DNA of 64,000 bases, from contig OZ287697.1 of the NCBI GenBank assembly GCA_965649825.1, positions 1,860,001-1,924,000 on the forward strand. The letters run 5' to 3'. Position 1 is the stretch's first letter. The number at the start of each line of letters is the position of its first letter. A program made the position numbers and the translations under genes. Under the pieces are notes generated by a model that saw only the letters and a list, made by a program, of their open reading frames with translations, was not told the DNA's origin and did no database searches. Below are positions 22,712-34,500 of the stretch, piece after piece. This DNA comes from Penicillus capitatus. Its lineage: Eukaryota; Chlorophyta.

Positions 22712-25540
22712 CTAAGGACGTGGTGCGTTTCTACGACAGTAGGGACACTGAAAGAAAGAAGGCACTTCCATGTCATCTCGGAATCCAGCACAGCGTGTGT
22801 GCATCCAGACGGAGCAGCTGTCGCAGCAGAGCATCCGTGCTCCATCATCATCTCGTGTCCCGCAGTGACACAGCACTTCCCAATCTTCAATGCCTCCAGA
22901 ATGTCTCAATTCCAATTCTGGACGGAACCGGTGTCCCTTGACTTCGATAATCTTCTCGGACGGCGATTCTATACAAGAATTCTGCAGTTTTAAGTTGGAC
23001 AGGGTGCCAACGCTCCACATCTCGAACATGGAGTAGATTTTGCTAAAGGCTTCTTCCACAGCGTGCTTCACGGCGACCATTGTGGTGCCCAGAGGGACGA
23101 AGACCTCTTCTGGTGGAGGGGGCTGTTTGAAAAACTCGGGCTGGGCATTTCTCAACCTCCTACACATCATGGCTTTCTGTGTTGGGCAGATGAGAAAGGC
23201 ATCTGGCTACGAGTGTTCGAGTCCCGGCGGGACGGTGGTATCCAAATGCACTTGGCAGACGAGACGCAGCAATCCCGGCGTGCCGTTTCTCTCGATCACG
23301 GCTGGAGTGGGTGGCGGCTGATACCGCTTGACGAAGAATTTCGTGTCTTTCAAGATCTGCACAAGCCGCGGCAGTTCCTGGCAACGCAATGAGGATTTCT
23401 GTGCCTCTGTCAGGGGCCTGTAGGTTTCGAGAATGGACTGATAGAGATAAAGGAGATCGATAAGGATCCATTTTCGGAAACACAGATCGCCGCCAGGAAT
23501 GGGACCCATCTGTTTCAGCTGTTCCATATGGGGGGCCACTTCCGACGGATACCGTTCCAGCCACGGCTGCTTGATAAGACGTGGCGTCTCCAGCTTTGAT
23601 CGTTTGGATGCATTTGACAAAGCCTGACGGGTCAGACGCATACTGCTGCTGACGGGTGGGCTCACTCTTTCCATCTCCGGTTCCTTTCTCTTTGGTTTCG
23701 GTTTGTTTTTATTTGGCCCTCGGCCGATCGAGACGTGCGGCTGGTGGCACATCCATTTGAAGAGCAAAGCTAAGTACGTTTCAAATCTCTCCAAGGACTG
23801 ACCGTTGACAGACTCTGGACCTGGTGCCTGAAGCGCCGGCTCTTCGACCTGGCGCAAGAAGGACTCTTGAGTGCGAGAACGCATGCCGTTGTATTTTTCA
23901 AAAAGGTAATAGTTGCATCGAGCGAGTTTGCTTCGCTGCCTAGGAACATCCTGTTCTCACACAAATGCAAAAGAGTGAGGTGATTGGACTTGATGACGGA
24001 GAATCCGTTGACGACGGTGTTGGCCATTCTGCCCAAGACAAAGTCGGCAAGAACGCGATCGTGTGCGGTATCGTAGAGGATATCTCTCAGCTCCTGCAGA
24101 CGGACCCAACGGCCTTCGTATCTCTACAGCCAACCAGCCAATCAACAAAGACATCTCACACATTGGTCACTCTTTTGCCTCAGTGACGCACCTGCAGGAC
24201 ACCGAGGGTGATGCGAATGATTTCCACCATTTTGGTGGCAGAGTATTTCCGAGACCCCTCGAAGAGTGAGGCAGCATCGAACGGGGAGATTTCTGGCCGG
24301 ATCAGATCACCTGGATCATCCAATGGCATCGATTTCTTGTGTTTTCTTGGCGTCTTGATCATCCCTTCATCCACGCCGTCCTGACCACCATCGACACTCG
24401 GACTGCGTTCCGTCTCCCGATCCGATTCCCCAACACATGCATCCATCACGGCCTCTTCTGCCCCCAAAGGCGCAGCCACGACTCCTGTCGACTCCAACGT
24501 CACGGCACCGATAGCCTCCGATACCGTTGTCATTGGATCCGCCACCCTCTCTTCGTTTTCCACAGCACAGCAGACGCCGTTCGCCACCTGCCGTTCTTTT
24601 TTGATCTGAGCCATAAAGGCGCTGCGTTCGTGCGCGTTCGGTTCAGGTCTGGCCAGGTATTGCAGACCGAAGTGTAAAGCACGGCCTTCGTTTTCGGAGA
24701 GAAAAAACATGAGATTGAGCAGATCGCCCAATGTGTGCAGCGCCTTGGTATCGGTTTTGCTGTACCGCCAGATGATTTTCTGCACCATTTCATCGACGTT
24801 CTCAAAATCCAGCAGCAGATCATCCAGCTCCGTGCGGCGCAGCTTCTCGACAGCTTCCTGCCAGTCGTGTTCTTGCACATGGAACTGCCCACGTCCAAAG
24901 GTGTATCCATGCTGCATGTAGAATGTCGATTTGTTTGCTATGGGCAGCAGCACGCGCAGCAGCATTCCCTTTTTGCTGGAGACATCTTCGACTGACACAT
25001 CGCGAACACGCAAACAGTGACACAACGCATCCCAGAGATGCATCACTTGTGCTCCCCTTAGAAACTGAGATCCCCCTTCCAGTCCATTGATCCGCAACAG
25101 ATGCCCAAACCCGTTCAGATGTACCACTCCATGAAGAATGTGCGTCTTGGAGTCGAAGAGCAGCTCATCGGACAGGGAGGCGACTCGTGGCGTTGGTAAG
25201 ATAAAATGGATCTTCTTGGTCGAAACAGGATGATGTTGCCACCCTAGAAAGGCCGCCGTTTGAATGAGACATCGCACAGGTGCCGTGTTGCATCACCGTT
25301 GCATCTGCATTGCTCACAGTTGGGAGAGGAGACGTCGACGACTTCTTCATAGACTTTAAAGATCACGTCGTCTTGACGGTATCTGAGCAGAACGTTCCAG
25401 GCGCGACGCACACGGACGCACGCATTTGGCACCGCCGTCCCCACGCTTTCCACGAGACTCTCAAAATTTTCACAGAATCGGTAACGAAACGGTCCTATCT
25501 TTTCGCGAAACCATGGAAAGTCGTCGCAGGGGACGCTCAT
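22712..25540 (-). CDS. PHD-finger protein, plant MS1/MMD1/PTC1 type
   Basis: Homologue of the plant male-meiocyte/tapetum PHD proteins, nuclear transcription regulators. Exon 1 (start MSVPCDDFPWFREKIGPF) contains CEQCRCNG and splices over 53 nt to WQHHPVSTKKIHFILP. The family hallmark THILHGVVHLNGFGHLLRIN, then MHLWDALCHCLRVRDVSVEDVS and YTFGRGQFHV follow. The C-terminal PHD zinc finger has the pattern CHCG..(D)..MLCCDSCSVWMHTRCAG...FFQCPYC and ends at 22712. Introns at 24124-24191 and 23951-23997 carry the introner motifs, and a 50-nt intron joins PPGLEHS to RLRNAQPEFF. It is head-to-head with MetRS. In plants the family acts in male reproduction; the role in a unicellular lineage is open. 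Confidence 0.88.
23951..23997 (-). repeat. Introner-like element (PHD gene intron)
   Basis: A 47-nt intron with CCTCACTCTTTTGCA and then TTGTGTGAGA. It joins VVNGFS to DVPRQRSKLARC in frame. The core runs in the same direction as transcription. Confidence 0.7.
24124..24191 (-). repeat. Introner-like element, reverse orientation (PHD gene intron)
   Basis: A 68-nt intron containing GTCACTGAGGCAAAAGAGTG, then ACCAATGTGTGAGATG. The core here runs opposite to that in the intron at 23951-23997 of the same gene. Splicing joins LGVLQ to RYEGRWVRLQE. Confidence 0.75.
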
Positions 25541-25616
25541 GGTGCGAGCTCGTTGGCGGTCGAACCACAGACGACAACACGGTAATGAAAAATGAGGCAC
25601 ATCCGATGCTGGGGAG
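25541..25616. promoter_or_regulatory. 76-bp bidirectional spacer with uORF
   Basis: Spacer between the PHD gene (-, ATG at 25540) and MetRS (+, ATG at 25617). It contains an 11-codon uORF on the + strand starting at 25584, whose TGA (25618-25620) overlaps the MetRS start in the arrangement ATGA. This allows termination-reinitiation or repression if the leader begins upstream of the uORF. Function is inferred. Confidence 0.45.
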
Positions 25617-27811
<2,195 letters not shown>

Positions 27812-27896
27812 CATCGACATAACGGTGCGCGCACCGGCATTCGTGTCTCTTCGTGCGTCCGTGGGTGATCCTTCATCTTCGTTTTGTTATTGAGAG

Positions 27897-29919
27897 ATGT
27901 TCGCCAGCTCCATGATCCATCCGCGCTGCATCGCGGCAAAAGGCGTTGGCCATGGCAGTCACCTGCCACAGCGTCGGACCGCCTCGTGTCGCACACAGAC
28001 CGCCACCCATCCACGACGCCCTCTCCACACGCGTCTCCCCTTCTCCGCCAGCGTCGCCCCGTCGACTTCGCTCTTTGCCTCGCTTCTCGCTCCAAAACCG
28101 CAACGGGTGTGATCGCGACAGCGATGTGCACGGGAATGTGTTCGTGTTTGTGGAGCAGGTCGGTTTTGCGTCTGTCGTCGCGGCGGCGGAGAAAACGGCG
28201 TCGTCGGTCGCGACAGCTGGCTCTGATGCGCCCGCCTGGAAGGCACGTCGCCAAATCCGTCACGTCACCACTGAGGTGGAGTGGATCTAGGGAGCCAAAC
28301 TGAAGCCCTTGGCCTTTTGCATCGCAGCAGGATTAATCTTCCGTTTTCTCATTCCTATCCCCAACGGCATTACCCCTCAAGTCACACTTCGCCTCCTCGA
28401 AAGAGTGAGATCTCATTGGATCGCCATAGGGATGGTCACTCATGTCGATATTTCTCTGCACCATCGCCGGATTAGTCCTGGAGCCGTTGCCGACAGGCGC
28501 CACGGCGTTCCTCGGCTTCACGGCTGCCGTTCTGACCAAGACACTGACCTTTGCCCAAGCGACCGCCGCCATGACGTCCGAAGTCATCTGGCTCATCGTC
28601 GTCTCCTTCTTCTTTGCCAAGGGATTCGAAATGACGGGACTGGGCGAACGCGTAGCGCTCTACTTTGTGAAAGCCGTCGGGAAAAGCTCATTGGGGCTGT
28701 CCTACGGCCTCAACGCCGCCGAGGCGATCATCACTCCTGCCATGCCATCCACCACTGCCAGGGCAGGCGGCATCTTCGTCCCTGTCATGAAGAGCATCGC
28801 CGAGAGTTCTGGAAGTCATGCAGGCAGGTGTATTCGCGGCAAGAGGGAGACAGTGTGGTGATCGCGAGCTTTGTGCTGCAGGAGAGGAGTCGCGGAAGAG
28901 ACTGGGATCGTTTTTGGCGCACTCTCAGTTCCAAACCAGCTCGCACTCTTCTGGACTGTACCTAACGGGCGCCGCCCAGAATCTCTTGTGCCTCAAACTG
29001 GTGTCCGATGTCATTGGACCCGTCGGCAATCCTTTCGTCACATGGCTCTGGGGCGCCTCCGTTCCTGCGCTCTGCGGTGCGACCATCCCGGAGCCAAAGA
29101 GTGACCAAAGTGTGACCTGATATTTTCATTTAGGTCTGATTCTGACGCCGCTGATACTGTACGTCATCGAGAAGCCAGAGATCACGGCCACACCCGAAGC
29201 GCCGGAAGAGGCCGAACGAGAGCTCCGTGCCAAAGGTTCCATGTCAACGGATGAGATGATCATGGCCGGGACGATGCTCTTGGCTGTGTGTCTCTGGGTC
29301 GCTGGCGAGTCCATTGGCATCTCGGCGGTGCTGACAGCCATGATCGGCCTGACGATTCTGCTCGTGAGCGGTACATTGAAATGGAAGGACTGTCTGGAGT
29401 ATACGCCTGCCTGGGATACGCTTTTCTGGTTCGCTGTGCTGATCAGTATGTCTGGAGGGCTCAACTCTATGGGCGTCATCAAGGCCTTGGCCGATAACGC
29501 CGCCGGCGTCTTGGCCAATTTGAAAATGGGCTGGATGCCGATCTTTTTCATCCTCCATTTCATCTACTTCATCGTGCATTACCTCTTTGCATCGCAGACG
29601 GCACATGTTGGCGCTCTCCTCGTCGCTTTTCTTACTCTTATGATTTCCGCCAGTAAGCATCGCAGGCATGAGTGGATCGACGGTTATGGAGTGTGATGCA
29701 GATGTGCCGCCGTTGCTCGCTGGCATGACATTGGCATTCAACAGCAATCTCTTCGGTTCGATCACACAGTTTGCTTCGGGTCAAGCGGCCGTCTACTATG
29801 GAAGCGGTTTCATGACGCTGCCGGAGATGTTCCGTGTGGGTGCCGTCTGTGGCGTGGCCAATCTGTTGATCTGGGGTGTGGTGGGCATCGTGTGGTGGAA
29901 AATCATTGGTTGGTGGTAA
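27897..29919 (+). CDS. Plastid 2-oxoglutarate/malate translocator (DiT1-like)
   Basis: A DASS/SLC13-type dicarboxylate exchanger of the plastid inner envelope. It swaps stromal malate for cytosolic 2-oxoglutarate and so links ammonia assimilation to the cytosol. The first exon (MFASSMIHPRC...SLLAPKPQR) is a Ser/Arg-rich presequence. The mature part has GAKLKPLAFCIAAGL, LEPLPTGATAFLGF, IWLIVVSFFFAKGF, SEALI-like NAAEAIITPAMPSTTARAGG, GAAQNLLCLKL, SGGLNSMGVIKALA and a C-terminus ending WWKIIGWW. Intron 28381-28429 starts GTCACACTTC and contains AAAGAGTGAGA; intron 29077-29133 contains AAAGAGTGACC and GTGTGACC. Two introns (28243-28290 and 28824-28881) keep the frame only with GC-AG borders. Confidence 0.93.
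28381..28429 (+). repeat. Introner-like element (DiT1 intron)
   Basis: A 49-nt intron. The donor is itself the motif GTCACAC, and GAAAGAGTGAGATCTC lies in the middle. It joins NGITPQ to GWSLMSIFLC. Confidence 0.7.
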
Positions 29920-30146
29920 TCGGCCACAGACAGAGCAGACGTCTGTGAAAGATGTGACGTGCGAATGAGGACATTGTTTTTTTGTTGGACGTTTGCCGTT
30001 TTCAATGAGACAGATTCCAATGCCGATCGCTCAAACGGATCCGTCGATCGTTTACACTGTTGTCACACTTTTTCCTATCGCGTGAGATTCTGTGATGTCT
30101 CAAGGCAGAGGGCCGCATGAAAGAGCGTGATGTGACTGTTGATCTC

Positions 30147-31798
30147 TCACATGTGTGATGACCCATGCATTGGCAGTCCTTGTGGTTTCTTGCGATCCCA
30201 TCTCCACACTTCTCCGCTGTCCCCGGCTGCCAAAATGATCGACCCATCGAGCGATACTGCTGTCTGGCGAATCTGAACTCCGATATCAGAAATGGCATCC
30301 CTGAATGAGCGGCGTCTGTACCACGGTGGAGCACTTCTTGTGCGCCAGACATGAACGGTCGATAATGGAAGGACAATGCATGTCCCATACGTGAATGCGC
30401 CCTTCCTGATCCCCGCATGCCAAGACATGAAATCCAAAATCCAAAGCAAAGCGCACATACCACACCTCACAGGGTCCCATATCAAACTCCTGAACACCGT
30501 TTGTTGGATGCAAAAGTGTGAGAATTGCGATGATGTACCAAAAGAGTGACATAGGCTTCGCTGGTGCGAAAACGATCCGTTGGGAGATCCAACGGCCTGA
30601 AGATTATGATCCGTTCATCGACGCCTTTGGAAATGACCAAATCGCCATACCATCTCACACAATCGACGTAGTTTCCATGAATTTTCCTAAAGTACTATCT
30701 TCAAGTGGTGCCATAGGGTCGCCGAGGACGTTGTGGAGAAGATCGGGTACTCCAAATGAACGGTCGGGAAATTCACATGTCTTCTTTTTGTATCCCACGT
30801 CTCCGAGGCCTCCACCAGATCCAAGCAGTCTGCAAGCAGACCCCTTTGATGTGACAGCCCATGCTGAAAATGTCTGATGGATGACGTTTGAGTGACCAGA
30901 TCTTGATGCAGTCGTCCATGCCGCTGGTGACGAAGGACTGTCCATCGAGATGGCCATCCTACAGACACTTCATCTGATGTGACAGGCCATCAAGCATGAG
31001 CAACAGTACATACAATACTGATCACCTCAGCTGTGTGACCCCCATCCCCTGCCACGCTACAGATCGTCACCCCTGTCTTGAGATTCCACACTCGGACAGA
31101 TTCATCCTGAAAAGACCCATCGACAGAGAGCAGGACTGTGATGTGACAGCACCTTGCTAGCCGTCAACAAAATCTGTGGCTTCGTGGGAAAGATGGAGAG
31201 ATCATTGATGGCCTGGCCATGTCCAGTGAGCGTCTACCACATAAGGGACCGTTTGCCACCCGGAGACTCCCTCTCGGTGCCTTACGATGAGGAGGACGCT
31301 GTTTCGTGTATCGAGCACCCGTACGATGCCTTTCTTTCCCGCGAAGATCAGCAGCGCCCGGTTATCCGACGGATCCATACTCCACTGACAAACATAGAAT
31401 TCCTCAGCCTCCTACGCCACACTGGCACTGCTGCTCGTCTAACGGGTGCGGGATGTGGATGAACATCTTCGTCCACATGGCTCTGGAGAAGCTGAAATGT
31501 CCCGTCCCTTTCGCAGCGGTATACCGTTGCCTACGTGCATCCTTTTCAGCCCGTGTCGGACATGAGCGGCGGAATGGGTCACTCGGTTGCTGCCCACTGT
31601 GGCAAAGATGTCCTCTTCCTTTCGAAAATGATTAAACGCAAGGCCATAGATTGCACTGTCATGACACTCCTGTAATCTACACCGACATACGCCACGTCAC
31701 ACATTTTCTCATTTGGCAAGGTGCAGCGACACGGCATGGGGATCGTAGGTCGATTCGACTGTCCGGATCGTTGTCTCCTCGACCGTCGCGCTGCTCAT
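30147..31798 (-). CDS. Polycomb WD40 protein EED/ESC/FIE
   Basis: WD40 subunit of PRC2, which binds H3K27me3 and stimulates the methyltransferase. After splicing the repeats read CHDSAIYGLAFNHF, DIFATVGSNR, TVYRCERDGTFQLLQSHVDED, EEFYVCQWS, TLTGHGQAINDLSIFPTKPQILLTASK, DESVRLWNLKTGV, SFVTSGMDDCIKIWSL, IHGNYVDCVRWYGDLVISKGVDERIIIF, CEVWYVRFALDFGFHVLACGDQEGRIHVWDM and IRQTAVSLDGSIILAAGDSGEVWRWD. This is the EED order and spacing. Twelve or so short introns join in frame; 30490-30550 carries GTCACTCTTTTGG and TTCTCACACTTTTGC. Its presence implies Polycomb silencing. It is head-to-head with S1FA. Confidence 0.93.
30490..30550 (-). repeat. Introner-like element, doubled (EED intron)
   Basis: A 61-nt intron opening GTCACTCTTTTGGTACATC and repeating TTCTCACACTTTTGCATCC further on: two partial copies of the core in the same direction. 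It joins RTSEAY to EFDMGPCEVWYV. Confidence 0.7.
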
Positions 31799-31874
31799 TG
31801 TTAGGACGACGCGACGCGAATGACTGGATCGTTATTGCACGACATCGTTTCACGGTACCGTTCTATTGGCGACG
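31799..31874. promoter_or_regulatory. 76-bp bidirectional spacer
   Basis: Separates the start codons of EED (-) and S1FA (+). It contains GGACGACGCGACGC, resembling the CGTCG/CGACG motifs of the other divergent spacers. Promoter function is inferred from position. Confidence 0.45.
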
Positions 31875-32117
31875 ATGTCTAAAGATGTGACGCCCGAGAA
31901 GTCTGTGGGAGAAGATTTGGTCGACGGCAGCACTATCAATCCCGCCTCTGTCATCATCGCCGTCGTCGGGAGTTTCGTCGTGCTATGTTTGGGACTGAAT
32001 GTCGTGCTGTGGTGGTGGGCGCAACGCAATGCTCAAGGAAAGCAAAAGAAAACGCTCTCGGCGAAGAAACTCAAACGCCAACGACTGCAAATGGGCGTCC
32101 AACAACCAGGAGAATAG
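31875..32117 (+). CDS. S1FA-like small membrane/DNA-binding protein
   Basis: An 80-residue, single-exon protein. It has an acidic N-terminus, one hydrophobic segment (PASVIIAVVGSFVVLCLGLNVVLWWWAQ) and a basic tail KKTLSAKKLKRQRLQMGV followed by QQPGE. The tail matches the plant S1FA family, whose C-terminus reads K(M/L)KR(E/Q)RL..GV..PGE. S1FA was described as a small DNA-binding factor at negative promoter elements, but the membrane span makes its location uncertain. I use the ATG at 31875; an in-frame TTG nine bases upstream is not a likely start. Confidence 0.85.
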   Translation: MSKDVTPEKSVGEDLVDGSTINPASVIIAVVGSFVVLCLGLNVVLWWWAQRNAQGKQKKTLSAKKLKRQRLQMGVQQPGE

Positions 32118-32436
32118 ACCGCCCCCCTTACATGCCTCGCTGTTCTGAACATAAACCGTTGTCACATCGAGATGTGCATGCCATTGCGTCGTAGCTGTGA
32201 CGCTGCTTGCTTTAATCGCTGTTTCTCACTCTTTTTGTGTGACCTGCTATCGCGAGAGCGCGCTGTATGGCAGTGTTGTTGTTTGGTTTTAGATGCAAAC
32301 GTCACATCACGCTGAGGAGTGACACGACGGGGTTCGATCCCGAACGCCGACGTCATGATCTATCGACCGTCGTCTTGTGTCCGTTCCAGCATCAGGTTCA
32401 GAGGGATGCTGCCGTCGAAGAGAAAAGATATCTACC
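32118..32436. other. TK 5' flank with an element-like segment
   Basis: Between the S1FA stop and the first plausible TK ATG. At 32220-32250 lies TTTCTCACTCTTTTTGTGTG, followed by a TTTTAG and by CGTCACATCACG at 32301-32312. These are both ends of the introner motif, possibly a 5'-UTR intron of TK. No coding evidence. Confidence 0.45.
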
Positions 32437-33569
32437 ATGAGATCATGGAGACACCGCGACCGCCGCTTCGGGCGCGAGCTTCACACGAGAACTTTCGCTC
32501 GCTGCCACCTGCTGTGGCAGACGAAGGCCCCTTCCCGTCGCCCCAACCCACACGCCTCTTCTCATCTGAAAGCCCGAAATCAAGCACGCGAGAGTTTACT
32601 CTTATCCCAGTCTTTAACGCGATCGGCGGCAGGACGTCGTCGTAAAAGCTCTCCATCCCCTGAGCCAGATTCTGTCGCGCAAGGACGGCTCGAAATGATC
32701 ATTGGTATCGTCGGCGGCGAAAGGAGTGAGCAAAAGTGTGATGTGTTAATGTATAGGGCCGATGTTTTCAGGAAAGACGACGGAGTTGTTGCTGAAAATC
32801 GAAGTGGACGAAGCGGCTGGGTCAAATGTCTTGATCGTAAAGTCTGAGATCGACACGCGCTATGCCACGACACAGGAGCATCGATCATATGTCGTCTCAC
32901 ACAGTGGAGGAAAAAGAGTGAGAACGTTAAGTTACTCTTCTGTCTTTCGCCACAATTCTGTGTAGCCGTGTTATGCCGTGCCGAAGCTGGCGATGTTAAA
33001 GTCGCTGTTCCCAGAAGAATACAAAGCAGCAGATGTGAGATGCGAAGAAAAGAGTGATAAAGAGTGAGATATGGATGCAGGTCATTGCGATCGATGAGGC
33101 GCAGTTCTTTCCGGATTTGGTAAAATTCTGTCAAATGGCTGTGGATCGGAACTGCAAGACAGTGTACGTGGCTGGTCTAGACGGAGACTTTCGCCGAAAG
33201 CCGTTCAAACTCGACACAATGTACAGTAGTGTCTCACACATAATGATGTGACAGCTGAAGAAATGACTCCTGTAGGAAATCGTCAGCGATGCTAAAGATT
33301 CTCCCTCTTTCAGACGCCGTGACAAAACTAACGGCCAAGTGTTGGTACTGCAAAAGACCTGCGCCTTTCACCCTTCGAACGATATCAGACGACAGGTCAC
33401 ACGATCATCTCACTCTTTTGCGATGTGACGTGACGCGACGTCTGTCTGTATTAGTGAAGTATTGGTGGGCGGAGCCGATTCGTACGTCCCAGTGTGTCGA
33501 GCGCATTACTTGTCAAAGTGGAAAGAGCTACATTCAGCGGACTCGCCGAACAAATCCTCTTCAAAGTAG
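32437..33569 (+). CDS. Thymidine kinase (TK1 type)
   Basis: Phosphorylates thymidine in the salvage pathway. After splicing: [15 protein letters not shown] (P-loop), [47 protein letters not shown] (catalytic Glu region), [33 protein letters not shown] (zinc Cys pair), [18 protein letters not shown], ending SSSK at 33569. Five introns: 32705-32756, 32918-32965, 33035-33080, 33231-33275 and 33396-33454. Four of these contain introner motifs. An ATG at 32695 would give a compact cytosolic enzyme, while 32437 in the same frame adds an Arg-rich extension that could target an organelle. Confidence 0.95.
32705..32756 (+). repeat. Introner-like element (TK intron 1)
   Basis: A 52-nt intron with GGAGTGAGCAAAAGTGTGAT in the middle. 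It joins MIIG to PMFSGKTT in frame. Confidence 0.65.
33035..33080 (+). repeat. Introner-like element, reverse orientation (TK intron 3)
   Basis: A 46-nt intron starting GTGAGATGCG, with AAAGAGTGATAAAGAGTGAG (core repeated twice). It joins EYKAAD to [10 protein letters not shown]. Confidence 0.65.
33231..33275 (+). repeat. Introner-like element without core (TK intron 4)
   Basis: A 45-nt intron starting GTCTCACACATAATGATGTG and continuing ACAGC. The two ends TCACACAT and ATGTGA face each other with almost nothing between, a near-palindrome lacking the CTCTTTTGC core. It joins DTMYSS to EIVSDAKIL. Confidence 0.7.
33396..33454 (+). repeat. Introner-like element, full copy (TK intron 5)
   Basis: A 59-nt intron that shows the complete unit from its donor: GTCACACGATCA, then TCTCACTCTTTTGC, then GATGTGAC. 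The first and last eight bases are imperfect inverted repeats. The remaining 25 nt to the TATTAG acceptor are outside the unit. It joins ISDDS to [11 protein letters not shown]. Confidence 0.8.
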
Positions 33570-34500
33570 TCCCTTCATTGTGGGAGCTCTTCGTAAAGTA
33601 CTTAAGAAAAGAGAGCGCAAAAACCTGCTGGATCGGTGTCTGTTTACATGGGAAGAGGAAAGATGGAAGTGTAAGCTCTGATGGGACGGGATGCTCTTTT
33701 AGTTTTCTCCGTCTCTGGCCATTGGCTGGTTTCGTCGCGAAGCTGTCACATCACGAAAAGGAGATCAGAAAGATCCAATCGGTGGTCGCACACTTCTCGG
33801 CCGGTTTCGGAACTCTTCGAAATCGAGTGTCAGTTGAGAAAAGCGCATGCGAAGCTCCACGAGATCATAGTCAACATATGTTAACCGCCGGCCGATACTT
33901 CGCTGCGTTCGTCGCCTGTTGTATCACACGACACGATTCGGCGATGCGTTGCATTCCGAGGCACCGACCGATCGATGGGATGCAATCGACGGATCGCTTC
34001 GTATCCTTTCTTCGAGAGCGTCGTCCGTCGATACACCGCCGGGCAACTCGACTTGCGATCATCACGTCGTCCTCGAGGGAGGGGACGCGCTTCGTCGCGG
34101 CGGACTTTTGTCGCTACCGTCTTATGTACAGGAGGAGCGATTGACGTTCGGCGGCTGATGCTGGAAGACGTCTTTTTGTGACGGCGGGAGACGTCGTTGT
34201 TCGGCATTCTATTTACAGAAGGGCAGCGAGATATTCACAGAGAGGTATCAGTCAGCAGCGAGAGAAAGCGCCAAGCGCCACGAGACGGTCACTTCATCGG
34301 CAAGAAACGTCACATCACACGGGCGCTAAGTACTAACCGCTTGGTGCCTCGTGACTGCTGCTTCCTTGGAAACGACCAGGGAAGAGATTCGACACCGATG
34401 TCGACATACGTGCGAAACTGTCGCGTGTTTTGGCCGCTGTCTCCTGAACCGTTCGATTTCCTACAGCCCATCGCGACTAGAAATCGCCCCGAAAGAGTGA
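33570..34500 (+). other. Probable multi-exon gene, structure unresolved
   Basis: The stretch has coding-like pieces on +: VSELFEIECQLRKAHAKLHE (33810-33875), RFGDALHSEAPTDRWDAI onward (33930-34158) and KGSEIFTERYQSAARESAKR (34217-34280). They are helical and charged but match no family I know. The motifs GCTGTCACATCACG (33744-33757) and GTCACATCACACGG (34309-34322) suggest introns. I could not join the pieces into one frame. It would be convergent with VPS53. Confidence 0.35.

Noticed and set aside
32320-32352. GGGGTTCGATCCCG resembling a tRNA T-arm
   Set aside because: The stem does not pair correctly and no D-arm, anticodon arm or acceptor stem lies at the right distance.
32890-32917. GTCTCACACAGTGG in TK as an introner copy
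   Set aside because: It encodes VVSHSGGK, which aligns with the conserved TK loop before the next intron.
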